6,586 nucleotides of DNA from Bacillota bacterium (GTDB lineage Bacteria > Bacillota > Clostridia > Lachnospirales > Cellulosilyticaceae): contig JAEZKI010000107.1 of the NCBI GenBank assembly GCA_023415525.1, forward strand, positions 1 to 6,586, in the 5' to 3' direction. The notes under the pieces are model-generated. The model worked only from the letters and a program-made list of their open reading frames with translations, did no database searches and was not told the DNA's origin. Position numbers and translations under genes: made by a program. This document shows positions 1 to 5,315 of the stretch, piece by piece. Numbering within the stretch: the stretch's first letter is position 1; every line of letters begins with the position of its first letter.

Positions 1-179
1 TCACTAATCAGTTGTTGAATGCGATAAGCATACCATAAATCGCTAATACCAATAGGGTAGTGGCCTAATAATTCTCCAATAAGTCGTATTTGTACAATGG
101 GCTTATTGGAGAGTTTTTTTAGGATTAAATGGTCATAGAAGTTTTCAGGAACACCTATAAGCAAAACATATTTTTTCAA
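1..179 (-). CDS. DUF3658-like domain protein, partial at left edge (possible remnant)
   Basis: An open minus-strand frame of 59 codons runs off the left edge. The only in-frame start candidates are TTG codons, the first at 177-179; a TAA stop lies two codons upstream, and no strong Shine-Dalgarno is visible. The visible peptide holds a pattern YDHLIL...RLIGELLG...GISDLWYAYRIQQLI, at residues 15-58. I recognise this from memory as resembling the C-terminal DUF3658 domain of DUF1835/DUF3658 proteins, whose function is unknown. In that family the domain normally follows an N-terminal DUF1835 part, which is missing here, so this may be a 5'-truncated remnant or a short stand-alone version. It starts 17 nt after the marR stop with no terminator between them, so it would be read from the marR promoter. 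A hairpin with a T-tract lies inside it at 73-120. Coding is likely but intactness is uncertain. Confidence 0.5.
   Translation of the reverse strand, partial: MKKYVLLIGVPENFYDHLILKKLSNKPIVQIRLIGELLGHYPIGISDLWYAYRIQQLIS
73..120 (+). repeat. 11-bp perfect inverted repeat with T7 tract (terminator-like, intragenic)
   Basis: TCTCCAATAAG at 73-83 is exactly complementary to CTTATTGGAGA at 102-112, with an 18-nt loop, and seven T residues follow at 114-120. Read on the plus strand it has the shape of an intrinsic terminator, though the stem is AT-rich and the loop long. It sits inside the minus-strand DUF3658-like frame. It may end a plus-strand transcript entering from the left, may mark the minus frame as non-functional, or may be chance. 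Confidence 0.4.
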
Positions 180-196
180 TAAAGCTTAGTTCTTTG

Positions 197-670
197 TTAT
201 ATATGCATTTTTTTGAGTTGTTCGTCTAGAGCAAGAAGTGTTTGAATGGTAATGGCTAGATTTTCGGGGTTAATGTTTTTAAATAGTTCATTCATAAAGA
301 TGACACTGGGTTCTGCATGCTTCTCATTAAATAAATCGGCTTTTTCTGTTAGGAGAATACGTTGCTTTCGTCGGTCATGTTCATCGGTTTCAAAGGTGAC
401 AAAGCCTATTCTTTCTAACTTTAATAACAGTTGCTTCACATTTTGATGAGAGCTTCCCATAATTTCAGAGACTTCTTTTAGGGTGGGAGGCTGCTTGAAA
501 AAACGAAGGCATATAAGAACAAAGCATTGTTTCCAACTTACTTCTTCAAAAAAACTGTCTCCAACAACTTGCAAACGATTGGTAAATTCATTCAATAGGC
601 CAATTAAAAAGAATGAATCATCCATATTGCCAAAATCAATATCTTGGTGGGGGGATAGTTTATATTTCAT
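197..670 (-). CDS. MarR-family winged-helix transcriptional regulator
   Basis: This 157-residue protein has the length and layout of MarR regulators: an N-terminal dimerisation helix region (about 15-58), a winged helix-turn-helix (about 61-108) and a C-terminal dimerisation helix. The recognition region is PPTLKEVSEIMGSSHQNVK, followed by LLLKLERIGF and the characteristic wing with D99-R100-R101-K102. The frame stays open upstream to 748, but the ATG at 668-670 is chosen because AGGAG lies about 10 nt before it and the upstream extension would overlap the promoter. MarR proteins bind palindromes as homodimers and are released by small ligands or, in some branches, by cysteine oxidation. This one has Cys49 and Cys54, so redox sensing is possible but not shown. 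It is divergent from the arsC-like/MFS pair, which is its likely target together with its own gene. Confidence 0.9.
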   Translation of the reverse strand: MKYKLSPHQDIDFGNMDDSFFLIGLLNEFTNRLQVVGDSFFEEVSWKQCFVLICLRFFKQPPTLKEVSEIMGSSHQNVKQLLLKLERIGFVTFETDEHDRRKQRILLTEKADLFNEKHAEPSVIFMNELFKNINPENLAITIQTLLALDEQLKKMHI

Positions 671-717
671 TGTAGATACTCTCCTAATAGGTTTGATGTA
701 TAAAATCTTATTTATGT

Positions 718-729
718 GTAATATATTAC
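718..729. promoter_or_regulatory. Candidate MarR operator 1 (12-bp palindrome)
   Basis: GTAATATATTAC is a perfect 12-bp palindrome overlapping the -10 of the marR promoter. MarR-family operators are typically AT-rich palindromes placed over promoter elements. That this MarR binds here is inferred from position only. Confidence 0.5.
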
Positions 730-748
730 CTTCTTGAAGACTTGTCAA
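720..748 (-). promoter_or_regulatory. marR promoter (minus strand)
   Basis: Read on the minus strand there is a perfect -35 TTGACA (743-748), a 17-bp spacer and a -10 TATATT (720-725). The spacing is ideal for a housekeeping sigma factor. The -10 overlaps the palindrome at 718-729 and the -35 overlaps the palindrome at 740-750, as expected for autorepression. Confidence 0.7.
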
Positions 749-761
749 GTTAGTATATAAT
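734..761 (+). promoter_or_regulatory. Promoter of the arsC-like/MFS unit
   Basis: A plus-strand -35-like TTGAAG (734-739) is followed after 16 bp by a perfect -10 TATAAT (756-761). It overlaps the divergent marR promoter, so the two RNA polymerase sites partly exclude each other and one bound regulator could control both directions. Confidence 0.6.
740..750. promoter_or_regulatory. Candidate MarR operator 2 (11-bp palindrome)
   Basis: ACTTGTCAAGT is a perfect palindrome with one central base. It covers the -35 of the marR promoter and lies between the -35 and -10 of the divergent plus-strand promoter. Its sequence differs from the palindrome at 718-729, so the two need not bind the same protein. 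Confidence 0.45.
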
Positions 762-816
762 ATAAGTTGGGACGTGTAAGCTGAAAAAATAAGGAGTAGA
801 AACTGGAGAAGAAAGA

Positions 817-1161
817 ATGAACATACAAATTTTTGGCACCAAAAAATGCTTTGATACCAAGAAAGCAGAGCGTTATTTTAAAGAACGTGGTATAAAGTAT
901 CAATTTGTTGATTTAAAGGAAAAAGGACTAAGTCAAGGAGAATTAAATAGTGTGAAGCAAGCAGTAGGAGGCATTCAGGTGATGCTAGATGAGAATTGTA
1001 AAGATAAAGAAGCTTTATCACGTATTCAATTTGCTTCTCTGATGAATAAGGAAAAAAGGGTATTGGAGTTCCCCGTACTTCTAAAGACTCCTATTGTTAG
1101 AAATGGCAAACAAGCTACTATAGGCTATAAACCAGAAGTATGGAAAGACTGGAAAGAATAA
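817..1161 (+). CDS. ArsC/Spx-family thioredoxin-fold protein (arsenate reductase-like)
   Basis: This 114-residue protein matches the ArsC family (ArsC, YffB, Spx) along its full length. It opens with a beta strand and the active-site loop FGTKKCFDTKKAE, with Cys11 where ArsC has its catalytic cysteine. DLKEKGLSQGEL follows, then a C-terminal TPIVRNGKQATIGYKPEVW, which is the family's cis-Pro region and ending. The CXXC of Spx is absent (C-F-D-T), so a classical Spx role is unlikely. Cys61 is the only other cysteine. Arsenate reduction is possible but unproven, because many members of this subgroup have no known substrate. GGAG at 805-808 sits 8 nt before the ATG. The gene is first in a unit with the MFS transporter and is divergent from marR, which suggests a stress or detoxification setting. 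No arsR, arsB or acr3 gene is nearby. Confidence 0.85.
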   Translation: MNIQIFGTKKCFDTKKAERYFKERGIKYQFVDLKEKGLSQGELNSVKQAVGGIQVMLDENCKDKEALSRIQFASLMNKEKRVLEFPVLLKTPIVRNGKQATIGYKPEVWKDWKE

Positions 1162-1236
1162 TAAAATTAAAATAGAAATAAGAAGAGAAATATAACTAAA
1201 GACAAAACTAAAGATAGAAACAAGGAGTATTACAGC

Positions 1237-2361
1237 ATGGAAGCATATAATGTAAAAAAGCGTACTTTAGGCTTTATCTCCTTTTTTTTCAGTGGGATTT
1301 GTGCCATTAGTAGTGGGGTTATAGTGAGTTTGTTACAAGAAAACTATGGTTTTGCCTATGGAATGACAGGTACACTCTTATCCTTGATGAGTATTGGAAA
1401 TTTAATAGCTGGTTTTGCAGCAGGCATCTTGCCAAGTAAAATAGGGATGAAAAAAACCATTGTCTTACTATCTAGTGGTTATGGAATGGGGTACTTAATG
1501 ATGGGACTTTCAGGGGAAATAGCGCTACTCATGTTAGCCTTCTTCCTTGTGGGGATTGCCAAAGGAAGTACCATGAATATCTGCACTATTCTGGTGGGAG
1601 ATAACTCGCCCAATCAAATGAAGGGTATGAATATTATGCATAGTTGCTATGCGATAGGGGCTTTATTGTGTCCTTTTGTTATTGCAGCAGCTGTTCTTTA
1701 TAACAATGTTTGGCCTATGTTTGTTTTAGCTATTTGTGGAGCTGTACTTTGGCTTTTATTTGCCTTAACCCCTTTAAAAGGGCATGGTAAACAAAAGCAA
1801 GAAGCAACGGACTGGAGCTTTTTCAAAAATAAAAAGTTTTGGTTATTAACAGGCCTTCTCTTTTGTCAAAATGCAGCTGAAACCAGTGTAACAGGATGGC
1901 TGGTAACCTATTTTAAAGATAGCGGTATTATTGCAGGGGTATTGAGTACATATACAGTAACGGTACTATGGGGGGCTACTTTAGTGGCTAGACTTTTAAT
2001 TGCTTTTGTTCTACCTATTAAAAATGCTTATTCTGCTATGATTAAGATGGGAGCTATGTGTATTGTATTTTACTTAGGACTTATGTTAGCCAATGATCAG
2101 GCAATGGCTATTATCTTGTTATTTGCCTTTGCTTTTGCGATGGCAGGAATGAATCCTACGGCAGTAGCTAGTGCAGGACGTATGATGAGTGTAACCAGTA
2201 TGGGGGTCATGTTACCTGTTGCCAGTAGTGGTGCTATTTTAATGCCATGGATTATTGGGATGGTGGCAGAACATGCAGGTATTGGCATGGGTATGGCCAC
2301 CAACATTATACCTTGCATCGGTTTGTTACTATTTGCCGTTCTCGTAAAGCGCTTGTCCTAA
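1237..2361 (+). CDS. MFS transporter, 12 TM
   Basis: This 374-residue integral membrane protein has about 12 hydrophobic helices in two sets of six. The halves are separated by a charged cytoplasmic loop rich in Lys and Gln at about 178-200. The loop between helices 2 and 3 (GILPSKIGMKKT, about 63-74) is a form of the MFS motif A. Helix 5 contains HSCYAIGALLCPF, reminiscent of the FucP-like/sugar branch, but the substrate cannot be told. The C-terminus is short and the length is on the small side for MFS. AAGGAG at 1222-1227 lies 9 nt before the ATG. The gap from the arsC-like stop is 75 nt, purine-rich and without a hairpin, so cotranscription from the promoter at 734-761 is likely. With a divergent MarR, an efflux role is the simplest guess. 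Confidence 0.88.
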   Translation: MEAYNVKKRTLGFISFFFSGICAISSGVIVSLLQENYGFAYGMTGTLLSLMSIGNLIAGFAAGILPSKIGMKKTIVLLSSGYGMGYLMMGLSGEIALLMLAFFLVGIAKGSTMNICTILVGDNSPNQMKGMNIMHSCYAIGALLCPFVIAAAVLYNNVWPMFVLAICGAVLWLLFALTPLKGHGKQKQEATDWSFFKNKKFWLLTGLLFCQNAAETSVTGWLVTYFKDSGIIAGVLSTYTVTVLWGATLVARLLIAFVLPIKNAYSAMIKMGAMCIVFYLGLMLANDQAMAIILLFAFAFAMAGMNPTAVASAGRMMSVTSMGVMLPVASSGAILMPWIIGMVAEHAGIGMGMATNIIPCIGLLLFAVLVKRLS

Positions 2362-2470
2362 AGAGGAAAAGCGAAAGCCTTGGCTAATAGAAATAAGAGA
2401 AGGAGAGGTTTGGCGAAATTTAAAAAGCCAAAATGATAAAAAGGGCTATTAAGATATAATTTTTGTTACT

Positions 2471-2524
2471 AAAAGTGTAAATATTAGAGTAAGTTATGAC
2501 TACTCCCATATTTATGCTTTTTTT
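2471..2524 (+). terminator. Rho-independent terminator after the MFS gene
   Basis: The arms 2471-2484 and 2508-2521 pair over 14 positions (two G-U). An inner GAGTA (2487-2491) pairs with TACTC (2501-2505) across a 2x2 internal loop. The right arm runs into seven T residues (2518-2524). The stem is AT-rich but long. It separates the arsC-like/MFS unit from the ABC operon. The hairpin begins about 110 nt after the MFS stop, and I see no gene in that gap. Confidence 0.65.
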
Positions 2525-2621
2525 ATATCTTGAAGTGGATAGATCCTAAATGCCATAATTTTTAACATAAAACGCTTTGAAATGTTAAGGGATGTTGCTA
2601 GTAAATAAGCCACTTGCGGCA

Positions 2622-2627
2622 TATAAT
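2622..2627 (+). promoter_or_regulatory. -10 element of the ABC operon promoter
   Basis: A perfect TATAAT lies 26 bp before the regulator ATG, but no good -35 is found at 16-18 bp and there is no TGN extended -10. That pattern can mean a promoter that depends on an activator. A short inverted repeat (TTAACAT 2562-2568, ATGTTAA 2582-2588) lies upstream and could be a regulator site. I see no gene between 2525 and 2640. Confidence 0.45.
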
Positions 2628-2635
2628 AGTTTAAC

Positions 2636-2642
2636 AGGAAGG
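2636..2642 (+). promoter_or_regulatory. Ribosome binding site deciding the regulator start
   Basis: AGGAAGG is 10 nt from the ATG at 2653 but only 1 nt from the in-frame GTG at 2644. The spacing favours ATG 2653, which removes three residues (MIS) from the longest reading. Confidence 0.6.
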
Positions 2643-2652
2643 TGTGATTAGT

Positions 2653-3081
2653 ATGATAAGTAAGAATATTACTACCCTAAGAAAACAGTTTGGTTGGTCT
2701 CAAGAAGCAATTGCAGAGAAGGTAGAAGTGTCCCGTCAAACCTATGCTAAGTGGGAGTCAGGAGAAAGTGTTCCAGACATTAGACATTGTAGTAGGCTAG
2801 CAGAATTATTTGAAGTATCATTAGATGATTTAGTCAACTATACAAGTCAAGAAGAGGGAGATTTAGGCTTACCCCCAAAGGGGAAATATGCTTTTGGAAC
2901 AGTGACTGTTGGAGATAAAGGACAAATAGTCGTACCTGTTAAAGCACGGCGTGTTTTTAACATTAAGCCAGGGGATTCTCTAGTTGTCTTAGGCGATATT
3001 AATCAAGGGTTAGCTTTGTTACCAGCTGATCTTTTTTTAGAAGTCTTTCAAAAAATGCAAGATACAAAGGAGGAGAAGTAA
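2653..3081 (+). CDS. XRE-type HTH regulator fused to an AbrB/SpoVT-like domain
   Basis: This 142-residue protein has two DNA-binding domains. Residues 4-60 form a Cro/CI-type HTH (LRKQFGWSQEAIAEKVEVSR, then QTYAKWESGESVPD and LAELFEVSLDDL). Residues 82-124 form a swapped-hairpin AbrB/MazE/SpoVT domain (GTVTVGDKGQIVVPVKARR, then FNIKPGDSLVVLGD). A Gly/Pro-containing linker joins them. From memory, such HTH-AbrB proteins occur in Clostridia ahead of ABC exporters. The stop codon overlaps the ATPase start (TAATG), and its last codons contain the ATPase ribosome binding site, so the genes are translationally coupled. It probably regulates its own operon. I infer no specific inducer. Confidence 0.9.
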   Translation: MISKNITTLRKQFGWSQEAIAEKVEVSRQTYAKWESGESVPDIRHCSRLAELFEVSLDDLVNYTSQEEGDLGLPPKGKYAFGTVTVGDKGQIVVPVKARRVFNIKPGDSLVVLGDINQGLALLPADLFLEVFQKMQDTKEEK

Positions 3082-3932
3082 TGGCAGAAGTACTTCAGGT
3101 AAAAAACTTAAATAAAAGTTATCCGCATTTTACTTTGAAGGATGTGAGCTTTTCATTACAAGAAGGTAAAATCACAGGATTTATTGGACGAAATGGGGCA
3201 GGTAAGTCCACTACACTTTATTCCCTTCTTCAGTTTGTACACCCGGACTCCGGAGAGATTTTATTCTGGGGAGAAAAATTGCCAAAGGAAGAAAGAAGGA
3301 TTAAGCAGCGCATTGGATTTGTATCTAGTGGGATGAGTTACTATCAGCGAAAGAAATTAAAGACCATTACCCAGATTACAAAGGCATTCTATGACCAATG
3401 GGATGAAGAAGCTTATAAGCACTATATGGCCCGATTTGGACTAAAGGAGGACAAAACGCCTATGCAACTATCTAATGGCATGAAGATTAAATATGCTTTA
3501 ACTTTAGCCCTTTCCCACCACACGGAGTTATTTATTTTAGATGAGCCTACTAGTGGTCTTGATCCTGCTTCACGGGAAGATTTATTAGACATTTTTATGG
3601 CACTTTGTGATCAAGGAAAAACCATTCTCTTTTCTACCCATATAATCTCTGATTTAGATAAATGTGCTGATAATATTATTTATATAAAGGAAGGTCAAAT
3701 AATAGCGGAGTCAGATATTAAGAGCTTTGTTCAATCCTATCGAATAGCAGAATATGGAGAGGGGCAATTAACAGAAGAACAGCGTAACTTTTTAATAGGA
3801 GAGAGAAGACAAAAAAAAGGACTTTCTGCATTAGTGAAAAAGAAAGATGCCGAACATTTACAAGAGTTCTGCCATACTGCTGATTTAGAGGCTATTATGG
3901 TTCATCTCGAGAAGGAGGAAAAGTATGATTAA
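3081..3932 (+). CDS. ABC transporter ATP-binding protein (ABC-2 type exporter)
   Basis: This 283-residue cytoplasmic ATPase is expected to power the membrane partner encoded next. Visible motifs are Walker A GRNGAGKST (36-44), the signature LSNGM (130-134, in place of LSGGQ), Walker B LFILDEP (150-156) with catalytic Glu155, the D-loop SGLDPAS and the switch His187 in LFSTHI. The Q-loop glutamine is not at its usual place: the segment reads IGFVSSGMSYYQ. Both changes occur in the YtrB/BcrA-like ABC-2 branch as I recall it. About 60 residues beyond the nucleotide-binding domain form a C-terminal extension. AAAGGAGG at 3066-3073, 7 nt before the ATG, is a near-perfect ribosome site. The substrate is unknown; relatives export peptides or antimicrobials, or act in cell-envelope defence. 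Confidence 0.92.
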   Translation: MAEVLQVKNLNKSYPHFTLKDVSFSLQEGKITGFIGRNGAGKSTTLYSLLQFVHPDSGEILFWGEKLPKEERRIKQRIGFVSSGMSYYQRKKLKTITQITKAFYDQWDEEAYKHYMARFGLKEDKTPMQLSNGMKIKYALTLALSHHTELFILDEPTSGLDPASREDLLDIFMALCDQGKTILFSTHIISDLDKCADNIIYIKEGQIIAESDIKSFVQSYRIAEYGEGQLTEEQRNFLIGERRQKKGLSALVKKKDAEHLQEFCHTADLEAIMVHLEKEEKYD

Positions 3933-4575
3933 ATTACTCAGAAAAGAAATCCTGTTGACTATGCATCCTACAGTTCCTATCATGCTTTTATTAGTACCCA
4001 TGGTACTTATTCCTAATTATCCGTATTCCGTTATTTTCTTCTATATGACACTGGCTATTTTCTTCACTTGCCTTACAGGAAGAGAAAATGCAGATGTTAT
4101 TTATTCCATGACCTTACCTATTGCTAAAAAGGATATTGTGAAAGGTCGATTTGCTTTTGCTATTTTAGTAGAGCTCCTGCAACTCATCTTCTTAATCCCC
4201 TTTATCCTACTTAGGGGACAGATAAACTCAGCACCTAATGCAGTAGGAATGGAAGCAAATCTTGTATTGCTTGCTAATGGCTTTATTGTATTTGGTCTTT
4301 TTAATTGGATTTTCTTTTCCACTTATTATAAAGACGTGAGTAAAGTAGGTATGAGTTTTGTTAAGGCCTCTGCCGTACTTTTTCTGTGGGTTGTCGTAGA
4401 AGTATGTGCTACCTATGCTATTCCTTTTGTACGGGAATATTTAGATACGACAGAAGGAAAATACCTTTCCTATCACCTTATGATGCTGGTTATAGGAATT
4501 CTAATTTATAGTTTACTAACAGGAGTTACCTTACACTTATCTCTATTGAACTTTGATAAACAGAATATTCAATAG
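3925..4575 (+). CDS. ABC-2 type permease
   Basis: This 216-residue protein has about six hydrophobic segments: roughly 17-30, 33-50, 76-97, 112-132, 144-166 and 184-208. The charged loop after helix 2 contains ENADVIYSMTLPIAKKDIVKGR (54-75 region), the hallmark of the ABC2_membrane_5 type, where a cytoplasmic coupling element meets the ATPase. The first 8 nt overlap the end of the ATPase gene, and AAGGAGG at 3912-3918 lies 6 nt before the ATG, so the two are coupled for equal expression. With one ATPase and one permease gene, the exporter is presumably a dimer of each. The transported substrate cannot be read from the sequence. Confidence 0.88.
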   Translation: MIKLLRKEILLTMHPTVPIMLLLVPMVLIPNYPYSVIFFYMTLAIFFTCLTGRENADVIYSMTLPIAKKDIVKGRFAFAILVELLQLIFLIPFILLRGQINSAPNAVGMEANLVLLANGFIVFGLFNWIFFSTYYKDVSKVGMSFVKASAVLFLWVVVEVCATYAIPFVREYLDTTEGKYLSYHLMMLVIGILIYSLLTGVTLHLSLLNFDKQNIQ

Positions 4576-4600
4576 AGTAAATATTTTTGGTATATTGAAT
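4567..4600. repeat. 8-bp inverted repeat at the permease 3' end
   Basis: ATTCAATA (4567-4574) is exactly complementary to TATTGAAT (4593-4600) with an 18-nt loop. It overlaps the permease stop and ends just before the -35 of the next gene. There is no T-tract after it, so it is not a convincing terminator; it could be an operator for the downstream promoter. Confidence 0.3.
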
Positions 4601-4601
4601 C

Positions 4602-4630
4602 TTGTTAAATAGAATTAAAAGAGATATACT
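4602..4630 (+). promoter_or_regulatory. Promoter of the C_GCAxxG_C_C gene
   Basis: TTGTTA (4602-4607), a 17-bp spacer and TATACT (4625-4630) form a good housekeeping-type promoter 32 bp before the start codon. The cysteine protein is therefore probably expressed on its own, with some read-through from the ABC operon possible because no strong terminator lies between. Confidence 0.6.
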
Positions 4631-4661
4631 TATATAAAATTTAGGACAAGGGGGAGCATGC

Positions 4662-5099
4662 ATGAGTTCATTAGCAGACAATGCAGTAGAGTTGTTTTTC
4701 AAGGGGCTTAATTGTTCACAGGTGGTTTTAGGGAGCTTTTGTGAAAAATATGGGATGAAACAGGAACAAGGCTTTGCTATAGGAACAGGATTAGGGGGAG
4801 GCATCCGTCAGGGTGAAGCGTGTGGTGCAGTGACAGGAGCCGTTCTTGTTATTGGGTTGAAATATGGTAATAGCAATGACCAAGAACAAGATAAGAAGGC
4901 TCTATGTTTTGAAAAAACATCAGAATTTTTACAGTTGTTTCAAGAAAAACAAGGCAGTATAGTATGTAGAGATTTATTAGGCTACGATTTAGGTAAGAAG
5001 GATGAAAGAGAGATGGCTACTCAAAAAGATATTTTTCGAACTATTTGTCCTATCATGATTCGTACGGCAATTGAACTATTAGAAGAATTAGGTTATTAG
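4662..5099 (+). CDS. C_GCAxxG_C_C family cysteine-rich protein
   Basis: This 145-residue soluble protein belongs to the C_GCAxxG_C_C family (TIGR01909-type). It has a conserved GLNCSQVVL (Cys18), a glycine stretch GLGGGIRQGE leading into ACGAVTGAVLVIGL (Cys54), then Cys102 in CRDLLG and Cys129 near the C-terminus. Cys27 and Cys82 are extra. The spaced cysteines suggest a redox or metal/cofactor-binding role, but the family's biochemical function is not established as far as I know. No twin-arginine or Sec signal is present, so it is cytoplasmic. An ATG at 4658 is out of frame; the ATG at 4662 is preceded by AAGGGGGAG (4648-4656). The length is normal for the family. Confidence 0.9.
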   Translation: MSSLADNAVELFFKGLNCSQVVLGSFCEKYGMKQEQGFAIGTGLGGGIRQGEACGAVTGAVLVIGLKYGNSNDQEQDKKALCFEKTSEFLQLFQEKQGSIVCRDLLGYDLGKKDEREMATQKDIFRTICPIMIRTAIELLEELGY

Positions 5100-5258
5100 G
5101 AGAATAGTATGGGGTAGATAAAGTTGTGGTGTTTTTAAGAAAGTTAGTTTTTTATAACCTGTGCCTATTGTAATGATTCTATCAAGGGCTTTACTTGTTA
5201 TGCTATCAGCTAGTTTAGTTTTTAGAAACAAAAGTATGGGATAGTTTTCAAAAAGAGG

Positions 5259-5264
5259 TATAAT
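5259..5264 (+). promoter_or_regulatory. -10 element of the EamA gene
   Basis: A perfect TATAAT lies 51 bp before the EamA start, with only a poor -35 at the proper distance. The 5100-5315 gap otherwise holds no gene or clear terminator that I can see, so read-through from the cysteine protein gene remains possible. Confidence 0.35.
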
Positions 5265-5315
5265 AAGAGAGATAGAGTTGCATGAGGGAACTAAAGGCAG
5301 AGGTAGGTAAATAAA

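Noticed and set aside
3..38. Short plus-strand open frame at the left edge that would precede the hairpin at 73-120
   Set aside because: Only 11 visible codons, with no family pattern; the minus-strand frame has the better protein signal.
671..748. N-terminal extension of the MarR frame to an ATG at 748
   Set aside because: It would cover the marR promoter and operators, and a good ribosome site precedes the ATG at 670.
1194..1214. Direct repeat AACTAAAGA twice before the MFS gene
   Set aside because: It lies in a simple A-rich purine stretch and is probably low-complexity sequence.
2401..2459. Tiny frames after AGGAGAGG (TTG at 2410, then an overlapping ATG at 2433)
   Set aside because: Each encodes only about 8 residues and nothing else supports expression.
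2644..2652. GTG start for the HTH-AbrB regulator
   Set aside because: The AGGAAGG ribosome site is too close to the GTG and well spaced for the ATG at 2653.
4526..4804. Minus-strand open frames across the permease and cysteine protein genes
   Set aside because: They are antisense shadows of well-supported genes, with no family pattern or ribosome site.
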